Positions 30,163 through 38,671 of a stretch of 64,000 nt of DNA are shown piece by piece. The translations under genes were made by a program, and so were the position numbers. The stretch comes from Microbacterium sp. LKL04 (GTDB taxonomy: Bacteria > Actinomycetota > Actinomycetes > Actinomycetales > Microbacteriaceae). Within the stretch, counting starts at the first letter, position 1, and every line of letters begins with the position of its first letter. The stretch covers positions 558,001-622,000 of the forward strand of contig NZ_LT627736.1 of the NCBI RefSeq assembly GCF_900102005.1, in the 5' to 3' direction. Below the pieces are notes generated by a model. The model was not told the origin of the DNA. It searched no databases and saw nothing but the letters and a program-made list of their open reading frames with translations.

Positions 30163-30183
30163 GCGGCATGAGTTTCATGCCGC
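30163..30183. promoter_or_regulatory. Perfect 9-bp inverted repeat in divergent spacer
   Basis: GCGGCATGA (30163-30171) and TCATGCCGC (30175-30183) are exact inverted repeats around GTT. They lie between the divergent oxidoreductase and HIRAN-like genes, 18 bp before the latter's start. It could be an operator or a 5' leader hairpin covering the ribosome site region. Confidence 0.45.
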
Positions 30184-30201
30184 GTGCAGGAAGGGGGCCT
30201 C

Positions 30202-30615
30202 GTGCCCACCTGGCTCGAACACCTCTGTCACGCCCTCATCGGCCGGACACGATCGCACGACGATCTTCCGGACCTTCGTGACCTCCCGACATCGCGCGTG
30301 GACGTCGAGCGGACCTACTACCTCGTCGACGACCCCGAACGTCGCACCCGGGACGACCGGCTCTACGTCCTGCGGATGGGACGCGGACGTGTCCCCTGCG
30401 CCGCAGACATCGCCGTCCACTCGAACGGACGAGTCGTCGGCTACTTGCCGGCGGCAGCCTCGGCCGCGCTCGCCGCTCCTTTGGCGCGTCTGGGCGGCGC
30501 GGCGATCGTCAACGGGGCCGGTCCCCGCCCGGGGACCACGCGTCTGCGCGTCGATCTGCCGAGCGCGGACGCGATGCGGTCGCTTCGCGAACCGACCGAG
30601 CTCGCCGCCGCCTGA
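30202..30615 (+). CDS. Hypothetical protein with HIRAN-like C-terminal half
   Basis: This is a 137-residue cytosolic protein. The pattern AADIAVHSNGRVVGYLP, with further strands ending LRVDLP, resembles the second half of HIRAN domains, which bind DNA or RNA ends in helicase-associated proteins. That resemblance is by eye only. The N-terminal half (VERTYYLVDDPERR, DDRLYVLRMG) is not recognised. GTG 30202 follows AGGAAGGGGG; an in-frame GTG 18 nt upstream is the alternative. The stop is 8 nt from the convergent membrane-protein gene. Confidence 0.65.
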   Translation: MPTWLEHLCHALIGRTRSHDDLPDLRDLPTSRVDVERTYYLVDDPERRTRDDRLYVLRMGRGRVPCAADIAVHSNGRVVGYLPAAASAALAAPLARLGGAAIVNGAGPRPGTTRLRVDLPSADAMRSLREPTELAAA

Positions 30616-30623
30616 CGCGCGCG

Positions 30624-31784
30624 TCACTGGGCGACGACGTCGCCCGATCCGTCGGCATTCACCCGGAACGAGGCGCTCTTGTACTCGGTCCGGAGCGAGA
30701 TGAACATCTCTGGGGCCTCGACGGACTCTCCGAAGGTCTCACTGTCGATGTCGCTGTCGGTGCCCCGCGAGACGACGGCGCTGGCGTCGCCGACGGCGAA
30801 TCCCGACTCCGCGGACGCATTCCCCATCAGCGCCCACACCTTCGAGAGGGCGATGTCCTTCCACGAGAACTGCTCGGCCGCGAGGTCGGGCTGCGACGGG
30901 GCGGCGCCGTCGTGTTCGACGATCCCACCTCGGTACATCCACACGTCGGTCTCGGTCCCCCCTGGCATGAGGGGAGCCTCGACGCGGATGAAGTCGGACC
31001 GTATGAGCACGGAACTGACCCTGTCGTGTCCGATCTCATCCTTGAGGGCCTGGACAGCGACAGCCAGCTCGTCGGGGCGTCGTAGGTCGACGCCGATGCG
31101 CCCCTCCTGCGCCGCCTGGACGGTCATGACGACGGCGCGGCTGTAGGGCGCTACGACCGCGGCTGCCACAGCGAGCGCGACGACGATGAAGAGGATGCCG
31201 CGCAGCACCCGCCCGTGCGGACCGATGCCCAGGAGCGGGCCGCGCCGCGCGCCGTTCACCACGCGCTGCGCCTTCGGCCAGGCGATCGTCGGGACTGACC
31301 CCCGTGGAGGGACGACCAGACCGTCGATCTCCTGCGGCGAGACCTGGCCGTCGACGAAGCCGAACTCGGGGCCGCCCTCGATGAGGATCGCGACCGGCCG
31401 GACCGCGTCGGGACTCAAGGCTCCGAGCTCGATCAGGGGGACGACGCTGCGGAGGGTCGTGGCGTACGCGGCACCCCGGCGCGGCTGCACCGTCACGTCG
31501 ATCTGGCACAAGGGCTGGTCGTTGATCTGCGTTCCCGTCTGACGGACGGCGTCGATGCGCGCCACGCCCAGGCGATCCTCGGCCCGCGCGCGAGTCAGAT
31601 CCTCCTGCGAGACCGATGTCGAGGCGAGTCCCGACGCACCCAGCCGTAGGAAGACGACGCTGAGGATGCCGATGGGCAGCGCGATCGCGAGGACCCAGAT
31701 GCCGGCCCCGGGAGGACCGACCAGGGCGGCGACGGCACCGCCGATCAGAGCACCCACGGCTGCGGAGAAGATCAGGCGAAGCAC
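30624..31784 (-). CDS. Membrane protein of unknown function
   Basis: This 386-residue protein has two N-terminal membrane helices (FSAAVGALIGGAVAAL; IWVLAIALPIGILSVVFL). A soluble region of about 150 residues rich in beta strands follows, then a third helix (GILFIVVALAVAAAVVAP) and a C-terminal extracytoplasmic part ending NADGSGDVVAQ. I do not recognise the family. The open frame continues far upstream, antisense to the antiporter, but that part has shadow composition. GTG 31784 just before the first membrane helix is the sensible start. Confidence 0.7.
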   Translation of the reverse strand: MLRLIFSAAVGALIGGAVAALVGPPGAGIWVLAIALPIGILSVVFLRLGASGLASTSVSQEDLTRARAEDRLGVARIDAVRQTGTQINDQPLCQIDVTVQPRRGAAYATTLRSVVPLIELGALSPDAVRPVAILIEGGPEFGFVDGQVSPQEIDGLVVPPRGSVPTIAWPKAQRVVNGARRGPLLGIGPHGRVLRGILFIVVALAVAAAVVAPYSRAVVMTVQAAQEGRIGVDLRRPDELAVAVQALKDEIGHDRVSSVLIRSDFIRVEAPLMPGGTETDVWMYRGGIVEHDGAAPSQPDLAAEQFSWKDIALSKVWALMGNASAESGFAVGDASAVVSRGTDSDIDSETFGESVEAPEMFISLRTEYKSASFRVNADGSGDVVAQ

Positions 31785-31862
31785 GATCCGGGAGCCTATC
31801 GGCCGGTGACGAACTGCCCGAAATCGTCCGCCCGAACCGAAATGCTCTGACAGGCTTTCGGT

Positions 31863-33530
31863 GTGATCGAGACACTCCTGGGCCTCGTGGTCGCCCTCCT
31901 CGTGGTCGCTCTCACCACGGTCGTCGGCCGGTGGGCGGGGATCGCGGCGCCCATCCTCATGGTCGCCGTCGGCGTCGGCGGGAGCTTCCTGCCGGTCTTC
32001 GACGACTTCGTCCTCGACCCGGAGTGGATCCTCCTCGGCATCCTGCCGCCGCTGCTCTACTCGGCAGCCGTCTCGATGCCCGCCATGCACTTCCGCCGCG
32101 AGTTCGGAGCGATCGCGGGGCTGTCGGTGTTCCTCGTCATCGGGACCGCGCTCGCCCTCGGGCTCTTCTTCATGATCGTGATCCCCGACCTCGGTTTCGC
32201 GTGGGGCGTCGCGCTCGGCGCCATCGTCAGCCCGACCGACGCCGTCGCGACGTCGATCATCAAACGCACGCCGGTCTCGAAGCGCGTCGTCGCGATCCTC
32301 GAGGGCGAGAGCCTGCTCAACGACGCCACGGCGCTCGTGCTGCTGCGGACGGCGATCGCCGCGGCCGCGGCATCCTTCTCGTTCTGGGGTGCAGTCGGCA
32401 CGTTCGCCTACGCGGTCGTCATCGCTGTGCTCATCGGTGCCGTCGTCGGCTGGCTGAACCTGACCGTTCGTCGCCGGGCGACGGATCCGACCGTGAACAC
32501 CGTCCTGTCGTTCACCGTGCCGTTCCTGGCCGCGATCCCGGCCGAGCTCCTCGGGGCGTCGGGCCTCGTCGCCGCCGTCGTCGCGGGCATCATCACAGGT
32601 GTCGGGGGACCGCGCGTGTTCTCGGCGCGCAACCGGCTGTCGGACGCGCAGAACTGGCGCACGATCGAGCTGATCCTCGAAGGGCTCGTCTTCCTCTTCA
32701 TGGGGCTGCAGCTCACGACGATCATCTCGGACGTGCAAGCCGTGCACGCCGGTGTGGCGCCGGCGCTCCTCATCGCAGCGGGCGCATGGCTGCTCACCAT
32801 CGTCGTCCGCGCGGCGTACGTCGCGCCGCTCCTGGCGCTCCTGTCCGCGAGCGCGCGACGCGTGCGGCGGCTGCAGCCTCGACTCGAGACCATCGCTCAG
32901 CGGCTCGAGAGCGAGGAGGGCGAGAAGAAGCTCGTCGACGCCTTCGCGCGCCGGGGCAGAACGGTCTCGCGTGACACGGTCCGCCGCTTCGGACCGCGCG
33001 TGACCCGGGGGTTGGCCGACATCCGCTACTTCCAGGAGGCGCCCTTGGGGTGGCGAGAAGGGGCCCTCGTCGTGTGGGCGGGCATGCGGGGCGCGATCAC
33101 GCTGGCCGCCGCGCAGACGCTGCCTGAGGGCACGCCGCAGCGGTCGGTCCTCATCCTCGTCGCGTTCGCGGTCGCCGTCGTCTCGCTCGTCGGGCAGGGA
33201 GCCACGGTCGCCCCCATGGTCACGGCCCTCACGTCCGCCGGCTCGCATGAGGAGACCCGGCAGCGCGAACACGAGGAGCGTCGTCACATCCTCGAACTCC
33301 TCCGCGACAGCGCCGCGACCGTTCCGGCCGCCGAACGACCGGCGGACGCGGACCGGTCCCAGATCTTCGAGGTCGAGAGCGCTCGACGACTCGAGGTGTT
33401 GGCGGTTCAGCGTCGGGTGCTCCTCGATGCACGCGACAGCGGGACCTTCGACGCCGACGTCCTCGCGCACGAGCTCGCCGTCATCGACGCGTCGCAGATC
33501 GCGATCGAGCTCCGCTCCGACCGAGCCTGA
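31863..33530 (+). CDS. Na+/H+ antiporter, CPA1 (NhaP-like) family
   Basis: This 555-residue protein has about 12 membrane helices in its first 400 residues. The family core is visible as IVSPTDAVATSII followed by LEGESLLNDATALVL, with the acidic ion-binding residues. A cytoplasmic tail of about 130 residues (HEETRQREHEERRHILELL) probably senses pH or regulates. It exchanges cytosolic Na+ (or K+) for H+. The GTG start is 78 bp from the divergent membrane gene, and no clear ribosome site was found. Confidence 0.92.
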   Translation: MIETLLGLVVALLVVALTTVVGRWAGIAAPILMVAVGVGGSFLPVFDDFVLDPEWILLGILPPLLYSAAVSMPAMHFRREFGAIAGLSVFLVIGTALALGLFFMIVIPDLGFAWGVALGAIVSPTDAVATSIIKRTPVSKRVVAILEGESLLNDATALVLLRTAIAAAAASFSFWGAVGTFAYAVVIAVLIGAVVGWLNLTVRRRATDPTVNTVLSFTVPFLAAIPAELLGASGLVAAVVAGIITGVGGPRVFSARNRLSDAQNWRTIELILEGLVFLFMGLQLTTIISDVQAVHAGVAPALLIAAGAWLLTIVVRAAYVAPLLALLSASARRVRRLQPRLETIAQRLESEEGEKKLVDAFARRGRTVSRDTVRRFGPRVTRGLADIRYFQEAPLGWREGALVVWAGMRGAITLAAAQTLPEGTPQRSVLILVAFAVAVVSLVGQGATVAPMVTALTSAGSHEETRQREHEERRHILELLRDSAATVPAAERPADADRSQIFEVESARRLEVLAVQRRVLLDARDSGTFDADVLAHELAVIDASQIAIELRSDRA

Positions 33531-33536
33531 TCCGGG

Positions 33537-34577
33537 TCAGCGTCCGAGCGTCCGCGCGATGTCGTCCACGTCGCGCAGGTCGTTGAACACGTGGAGTGCG
33601 ACGCGTGCGTTGCCCGCCCGGCTCGACGCGACGACCCCGGCCTCCCGCAGACGCGCGATATCGGCCCCGTTCTCGTCCCGCCACGTCACGATGGGCGTCG
33701 CACGGATGGGCTGCGGCAGCCCCAGGCGCGACCTCAACGCCGCGGCGAGCGCGGTGACCTCGTCGCGCAGGGCGGCCGGATTCGCGTCGGCGAACAGCGC
33801 GAGCGCGGGCTCCGCCCCCACGAAGGCCTGCCACGCCGGCGAGACGTCGAACCGCCGAGCGGATGCCGCCAGTGTCGCGTCCCCGCCGTAGCAGGACGCC
33901 CACGGGTCGGTTCCCGCGTACCACCCGGCCTGGCGGGGGAGGATCGAGGCCGCGAAGTCCTCGGTGACCGTGAGGAACGCGACGCCGCGCGGCGCGCACA
34001 GCCACTTGTACGCGTGGCAGACGAGCGCATCGAAAGCGCCGGCGGCCACCGGCATCCATCCGACGGCCTGCGTCGCATCGCACAAGGTGCGCACCCCGTG
34101 GGCCCGGGCGGCGGCGACGATCGCGTCCGCGTCGGCCACTGCTCCCGTTGCGGACTGGACGATCGAGAAGGCGACCATCGTGTCGCCGGGCTCGATCGAC
34201 GCGGCGAGTGCCTCGAGGGGGACGGTGCGCACCGTGATGCCGCGACCGGCGTGCACGAAGGGCAGGACGAGCGAGGAGAACTCCCCGTCCGGGCACAGGA
34301 CGACCGCGCCGTCGGGGAGGGATGCCGCGAGCAGGCTCACCATCGCCGACGTCTGGGCACCGAGGGCGACGGACTCCGGCGCGACCCCGACGAGTCGCGC
34401 GAACGACGTACGGCACCGCTCGGCCACGGCGGCGTACCGGACGGGGTCCGGCAGCGCGTCGAGGTCCGCTCGGACAGCGGCGCGGGTGGCGCGGGTCGGG
34501 ATGCCGGCGGTGCAGGCCGCGACGTATCCCCGAGCATCGGGGAACGCGGCACGGACGTCGGCGGGGGAGAGGGCCAT
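33537..34577 (-). CDS. PLP-dependent class-V aminotransferase / cysteine desulfurase-like protein
   Basis: This 346-residue fold-type I PLP enzyme has Lys191 in CHAYKWLCAPRG, which should form the Schiff base. Asp167 in LCDATQAVG should hold the pyridine nitrogen, and TSAMVSLLAASLP should bind the phosphate. It resembles kynureninase or isopenicillin-N epimerase-like proteins; the reaction cannot be assigned. ATG 34577 (MALSPADVRAAFP) is preferred over an upstream in-frame start. It is divergent from a LysR gene, its likely regulator. It ends 6 nt from the convergent antiporter stop. Confidence 0.85.
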   Translation of the reverse strand: MALSPADVRAAFPDARGYVAACTAGIPTRATRAAVRADLDALPDPVRYAAVAERCRTSFARLVGVAPESVALGAQTSAMVSLLAASLPDGAVVLCPDGEFSSLVLPFVHAGRGITVRTVPLEALAASIEPGDTMVAFSIVQSATGAVADADAIVAAARAHGVRTLCDATQAVGWMPVAAGAFDALVCHAYKWLCAPRGVAFLTVTEDFAASILPRQAGWYAGTDPWASCYGGDATLAASARRFDVSPAWQAFVGAEPALALFADANPAALRDEVTALAAALRSRLGLPQPIRATPIVTWRDENGADIARLREAGVVASSRAGNARVALHVFNDLRDVDDIARTLGR

Positions 34578-34657
34578 GCGTCCATCGTCCCGACATCCGT
34601 CAGAGTGCACCACGGCAGGTGTTGCATCGAGTCCATGACGTCGCGTTATATATCGGT

Positions 34658-35626
34658 GTGCCGTCTTCGCTGCCCGACCTGTCCGTCGCCGAACTCCGCA
34701 TCGTCAGGGCGATCGGCGATGCGGGGTCGGTGACCGCCGCCGCGGCCGCGCTCGGCTACAGCCAGCCGGCGGTCAGTCAGCAGATCCGTCGGCTCGAATC
34801 ACGTCTGGGCATGCCGGTCGTCGAGCGCGTCGGCAGACGGATGAGGCTCACCGAGGCCGGTCGCATCCTCGCCCGTCACGCTGCGTCGATCACGACGGCT
34901 CTCGGCGCCGTCGCCGGTGAGCTCGCCGATCTGAGCGGCGGTCGAACCGGTACGGTCCGCTTGGTCGGATTCCCCTCCGCGTCGCCGACCGTCCTCCCAC
35001 GGCTCATGCGGCGCCTCGCAGAGACCGACCCCGGCGTCTCGCTCACCTACGTCGAAGCCGAGCCGCCAGAGGCGGTCGCAGCCGTCCGCGCCGACCGCGC
35101 CGACATCGCCCTCACGTTCAGCCACCCCGGCGACGGGACCGACGCTCACGGCGACAGCATCCGCGGGCTCGACGCCCGACGGATCGGGGAGGAGGACCTG
35201 CTGCTGATCCTGCCCGAGGGGCATCCGCGCGCCTCCGACGTGATCGTCGACATCGAGACCCTCGCCGCGGACGACTGGATCGCAGGATGCCCCCGGTGCC
35301 GCAGCCATCTCCTCGACTCGTGCTCTCGTGCGGGCTTCACCCCGCGCATCCGGTTCGAGACCGACAACGTCGCGGCCGTCGAGCAGCTCGTCGCCCAGCG
35401 AGTCGGCGTCGCGACGCTCCCGCGGCTCGCCGTCGCATCCTTCCCGCTCGTCGAGGGCATCCTCACGCGACCACTCGCGTCACGCGACAGACGCGAGCTC
35501 CACGCCGTGTCCGCGCGCGGCGCGGCGCGGGTGCCGGCCGTCGCGACGGTCCTGCGGCACCTCGCCGATGCGGTCGGAGACATGGCGGCATCCGGCCCTG
35601 AAGCGCCCGGCGCCGAAGTAGGGTGA
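34658..35626 (+). CDS. LysR family transcriptional regulator
   Basis: This 322-residue regulator has an N-terminal winged helix-turn-helix (about 5-62; SVTAAAAALGYSQPAVSQQI) and a two-lobe effector domain (about 90-300). Two Cys are close together in GCPRCRSHLLDSC. GTG 34658 is chosen because the frame upstream is antisense to the aminotransferase. A TTGCAT -35 (34622-34627) and TTATAT (34646-34651) place the transcript start near the GTG. It is divergent from the aminotransferase and 5 bp from the aldo/keto reductase. Confidence 0.88.
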   Translation: MPSSLPDLSVAELRIVRAIGDAGSVTAAAAALGYSQPAVSQQIRRLESRLGMPVVERVGRRMRLTEAGRILARHAASITTALGAVAGELADLSGGRTGTVRLVGFPSASPTVLPRLMRRLAETDPGVSLTYVEAEPPEAVAAVRADRADIALTFSHPGDGTDAHGDSIRGLDARRIGEEDLLLILPEGHPRASDVIVDIETLAADDWIAGCPRCRSHLLDSCSRAGFTPRIRFETDNVAAVEQLVAQRVGVATLPRLAVASFPLVEGILTRPLASRDRRELHAVSARGAARVPAVATVLRHLADAVGDMAASGPEAPGAEVG

Positions 35627-35631
35627 GCCGC

Positions 35632-36618
35632 ATGCATCAGCGCCCCCTCGCCGCCACCGGCCGCTCCGTGTCCACCATCGGCCTCGGCACCTGGCAGCTC
35701 GGAGCGGACTGGGGCGATGTATCCGAGGCCGACGCCCTCGAGGTCCTCGCGGCATCGGTCGAGGCCGGGGTCACCCTCTTCGACACCGCCGACGTGTACG
35801 GAGACGGTCGCAGTGAATCGCTGATCGGCAGGTTCCTGGCCGCGCACCCCGGCCACGGTGTGACCGTGGCGACCAAGATGGGTCGTCGCGTCGCGCAGGA
35901 GCCCGAGAACTACACCCCCGAGAACTTCCGCGCGTGGACGGACCGATCGCGGGCGAACCTCGGCGTCGACACCCTGGACCTCGTGCAGCTGCACTGTCCG
36001 CCGTCGGCCGTCATCGACGCCGACGAGACGTACGACGCTCTCGACGCCCTCGTCGCCGACGGAGCCATCGCGGCCTACGGCGTCTCGGTCGAGACGTGCG
36101 ATCAGGCGCTGTCCGCCATCTCGCGCCCCGGTGTGACGAACGTGCAGATCATCATCAACCCGTTCCGGCTCAAGCCGCTCGACGAGGTGCTGCCCGCTGC
36201 AGAGGCGGCCGGCGTCGCCGTGTTCGCCCGTGTTCCGCTGGCCTCCGGCCTCTTGAGCGGGAAGTACACGAGCTCGACCTCGTTCGCGGGCAACGACCAC
36301 CGGTCCTTCAATCGGAACGGTGAGGCGTTCGACCGCGGGGAGACCTTCTCGGGCGTCGACTACGACACCGGGCTCGTCGCCGCAGACGAACTCGCCGCGG
36401 CCCTCCCCGACAGGGTGTCGCTGCCCGCGGCATCCCTCGCCTGGATCGCCTCCCGCCCCGGCGTCACGTCCGTCATCCCGGGGGCCCGGACGACGACGCA
36501 GGCTCGCAGCAACGCCGCCGCCGGGTCGATCGATCCCGCCGACCTCGACACTTTCGCCGCCGCGGTCGTCGACGTCTACGACCGCAGGCTCCGCGCCGAC
36601 ATCCACCCGCAGTGGTGA
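35632..36618 (+). CDS. Aldo/keto reductase
   Basis: This 328-residue NADP(H)-dependent reductase has a TIM-barrel fold. The catalytic tetrad is Asp51, Tyr56 (DTADVYGDG), Lys82 (VATKMG) and the His of LVQLHCPP. The C-terminal NADP site is VIPGARTTTQARSN. The physiological carbonyl substrate is unknown. ATG 35632 follows AGGGTGAG; a GTG at 35623 overlapping the LysR stop is possible. Its position suggests co-transcription with the LysR gene. Confidence 0.92.
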   Translation: MHQRPLAATGRSVSTIGLGTWQLGADWGDVSEADALEVLAASVEAGVTLFDTADVYGDGRSESLIGRFLAAHPGHGVTVATKMGRRVAQEPENYTPENFRAWTDRSRANLGVDTLDLVQLHCPPSAVIDADETYDALDALVADGAIAAYGVSVETCDQALSAISRPGVTNVQIIINPFRLKPLDEVLPAAEAAGVAVFARVPLASGLLSGKYTSSTSFAGNDHRSFNRNGEAFDRGETFSGVDYDTGLVAADELAAALPDRVSLPAASLAWIASRPGVTSVIPGARTTTQARSNAAAGSIDPADLDTFAAAVVDVYDRRLRADIHPQW

Positions 36619-36663
36619 ACGCAGGGGTGGGGATGCCGCCCGCCGCCCAGCGCGCGACGCCGC

Positions 36664-36669
36664 TACCGT
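36664..36669 (+). promoter_or_regulatory. -10 hexamer TACCGT, leaderless
   Basis: TACCGT, then 6 nt, then the ATG of the DUF1905 gene at 36676. Confidence 0.6.
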
Positions 36670-36675
36670 GACCAC

Positions 36676-36972
36676 ATGATCGTCGACGTCACCGGAGTCC
36701 TGTACCGCTGGGAGTCGCGGAGGGACGACTGGTACTTCATCCCGCTGCCCGAAGAGGTGAGCGCCGATATCCGCGAGGTGCCGCGTCCGGGGCGTGGGTT
36801 CGGATCGATCCCCGTGGAGGTGACCATCGGCTCCTCTCGGTGGCGGACGTCGATCTTCCCTGACGCCGGCCGCGGGGTGTACGTGCTCCCGCTGAAATGG
36901 TCGGTGCGCGAGCGGGAGGGCATCTCCGACGGCGACGCGGTCCGTGCTCGCCTCGACGTGTTCGACGGCTGA
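36676..36972 (+). CDS. DUF1905 domain protein
   Basis: This 98-residue single-domain protein matches the DUF1905 pattern: GVLYRWESRRDDWYFIPLP, a GSIPVEVTIG strand, WRTSIFPDAGRGVYVLPLK and a final GISDGDAVRARLDV. The family is a small beta-barrel of unknown function, sometimes fused to a YdeI-type domain, which is absent here. The ATG is probably leaderless (TACCGT at -7). The prepilin peptidase starts 4 nt after the stop. Confidence 0.88.
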   Translation: MIVDVTGVLYRWESRRDDWYFIPLPEEVSADIREVPRPGRGFGSIPVEVTIGSSRWRTSIFPDAGRGVYVLPLKWSVREREGISDGDAVRARLDVFDG

Positions 36973-36976
36973 GCCG

Positions 36977-37498
36977 ATGCTCGGCCTGCTCACCGAGGCG
37001 CCCAGCCCTGTCGCGCTCGTCGCCGTCGCGCTCGCCTACGCCTGGCTCCTCGTCGTGTCGATCGCTCTGGCCCTGATCGACGCGCGAACGCATCGTCTGC
37101 CCAACGCCTGGGTCCTGCCCGGGTACCCCGTGCTCGGCGGACTGCTGGCGATCGCGTGTCTGGCGGGCGCGCCGTGGTCGTCCCTGCTGCGCGCAGCGGT
37201 CGGAGGCGCGGTCCTGTTCGCGTTCTATCTGCTGCTCCGCGCTGCGGGTGGGGGTATGGGCGGGGGAGACGTGAAGCTCGCGGGCGTCCTCGGCATCGCA
37301 CTCGGATGGGCGGGCTGGTCGGCGCTCGCCGTGGGCGCCTTCGCCGGCTTCGTCTTCGGCGGTCTGTACGGAGTGATCCTTCTCGCGATGCGGAGGGCCG
37401 GCCGGCGCACCGCCGTCGCCTTCGGGCCGTGGATGCTGCTCGGCGCCTGGACGGGCATCGTGTTCGGCGGAGCGATCGCCGACCGCGTCGGGCTCTGA
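36977..37498 (+). CDS. Prepilin peptidase, A24 family (short CpaA/TadV type)
   Basis: This 173-residue membrane aspartic protease cleaves the leader of type IV-like prepilins. The two catalytic aspartates are Asp35 (ALIDARTHRLPN) and Asp98 (GGGDVKLAG). Six hydrophobic segments and the FGPWM motif near the end match the family. It lacks the N-terminal cytoplasmic zinc domain of long PilD enzymes. No pilin or assembly ATPase is in the window, so its substrate is elsewhere. ATG 36977 gives a hydrophobic start; an upstream ATG would overlap DUF1905. Confidence 0.9.
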   Translation: MLGLLTEAPSPVALVAVALAYAWLLVVSIALALIDARTHRLPNAWVLPGYPVLGGLLAIACLAGAPWSSLLRAAVGGAVLFAFYLLLRAAGGGMGGGDVKLAGVLGIALGWAGWSALAVGAFAGFVFGGLYGVILLAMRRAGRRTAVAFGPWMLLGAWTGIVFGGAIADRVGL

Positions 37499-37560
37499 GC
37501 CGGCGGATGCCAGATCCCCCGTCGCGGCGCAAGGGTCTCCGACCGGCATCCCTCCGTCAG

Positions 37561-37566
37561 TAGCGT
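37561..37566 (+). promoter_or_regulatory. -10 hexamer TAGCGT, leaderless
   Basis: TAGCGT, then 6 nt, then the ATG of the YihY-family gene at 37573. Confidence 0.6.
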
Positions 37567-37572
37567 GAGGGG

Positions 37573-38586
37573 ATGGCCGACCGTACGAAGACCCCGCTCG
37601 TCCCGCGCCTGATCGCGAAGGCGCTGTCCTGGCGGATCGTGCGCGCGTACCTGCGGTACAGCGAGCGTCGCGGTCCCCTCCTCGCCGACAGCGTCACCTA
37701 CCGCACCCTCTTCAGCGTGTTCGCCGGCGTCCTGCTGGGCTTCTCGGTGGCGGCGCTGTGGCTCGCGGGGAACCCGCAGGCGTGGCAGGGCCTCATCGAC
37801 GCCGTCGACAGCGTCATCCCCGGCCTCGTCGGCGAGGACGGCATCATCAAACCCGAGAGCCTCAGCCAGCCGGTCGCGTTCTCCCTCGCGGGCGCGGTGT
37901 CGCTCGTGGGTCTGGTGATGGCGGCCATCGGGGCGATCGGATCGCTCCGGACGGCCCTGCGCACCCTCGCCGACAAAGTGCACGACGACACGCTCTTCTT
38001 CATCGTCCTCGCGCGGAACCTGGTCCTCGCCATCGTGATCGGCGCGGGGCTCGCCGCCGCCGCCGTGGCGACGGTCCTCGGCACGGCGGGAGTGGGGCTC
38101 GTCTCGGAGTTCGTCGGGGTGTCCTCCGACAGTCCCCTCACCGTGGGAATCAGCGCCGGGGTCGGCATCCTCGTCACCTTCATCCTCGACACCGTCGTCG
38201 TCGCCCTCCTCTTCCGCACGCTGTCGGGGGTGCGCGCCCCCGCCCGCGCCCTCTGGGTCGGCGCGCTCATCGGCGGGTTCGGGCTCACCGTCCTGCAGCA
38301 GTTGTCGAGCCTGTTCGTGGGCGGCGCGGGGTCCAACCCGCTGCTGGCCTCGTTCGCCACGCTCATCGCCCTGCTCCTGTGGATCAACCTGTCGTGCCAG
38401 GTGATCCTCATCGCCTCGTCCTACATCGTCGCCGCGACGCTGGAGAGCGAGGATCGCGTGCGACGGGTCCACGGAGCGACGACCCTCATCGAGCGCCGCG
38501 TGCAGACCGCCGAGGATCAGGTGAAGGCCGCGGCCGACGAGCTCCACGCCGCGCGCGAAGCGCTCGCCGCCGAGCGGGCCGGGTGA
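37573..38586 (+). CDS. YihY/BrkB family membrane protein
   Basis: This 337-residue protein has about six membrane helices with the family pattern: a basic juxtamembrane start (RAYLRYSERRGPLLADSVTYRTLFS) and the glycine-rich loop ahead of LLWINLSCQVILI. The C-terminal 60 residues are a charged coiled coil (QTAEDQVKAAADELHAAREAL). Members are often annotated as ribonuclease BN by mistake; the true function is unknown, possibly transport. The start is probably leaderless. Confidence 0.9.
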   Translation: MADRTKTPLVPRLIAKALSWRIVRAYLRYSERRGPLLADSVTYRTLFSVFAGVLLGFSVAALWLAGNPQAWQGLIDAVDSVIPGLVGEDGIIKPESLSQPVAFSLAGAVSLVGLVMAAIGAIGSLRTALRTLADKVHDDTLFFIVLARNLVLAIVIGAGLAAAAVATVLGTAGVGLVSEFVGVSSDSPLTVGISAGVGILVTFILDTVVVALLFRTLSGVRAPARALWVGALIGGFGLTVLQQLSSLFVGGAGSNPLLASFATLIALLLWINLSCQVILIASSYIVAATLESEDRVRRVHGATTLIERRVQTAEDQVKAAADELHAAREALAAERAG

Positions 38587-38659
38587 GGCCCGGCGTCACG
38601 ACCGCATCACCGCTGTGTGAACTCTGACGCATCCACTCGATGCCGCCGTGCGGGGTGTG

Positions 38660-38665
38660 TACCGT
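38660..38665 (+). promoter_or_regulatory. -10 hexamer TACCGT, leaderless
   Basis: TACCGT, then 6 nt, then GTG 38672. This spacing decides the glgP start in favour of MKNQRLQPSH over the in-frame GTG at 38648. Confidence 0.6.
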
Positions 38666-38671
38666 CGAAGC

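Noticed and set aside
31785..33470. Upstream extension of the 30624 membrane gene through the antiporter
   Set aside because: The extension is antisense to the antiporter and has shadow composition (Arg/Asp/Glu-rich); the first membrane helix follows GTG 31784 directly.
37573..38586. Ribonuclease BN annotation for the YihY-type protein
   Set aside because: The protein is a polytopic membrane protein; the RNase BN label on this family is a known misassignment.
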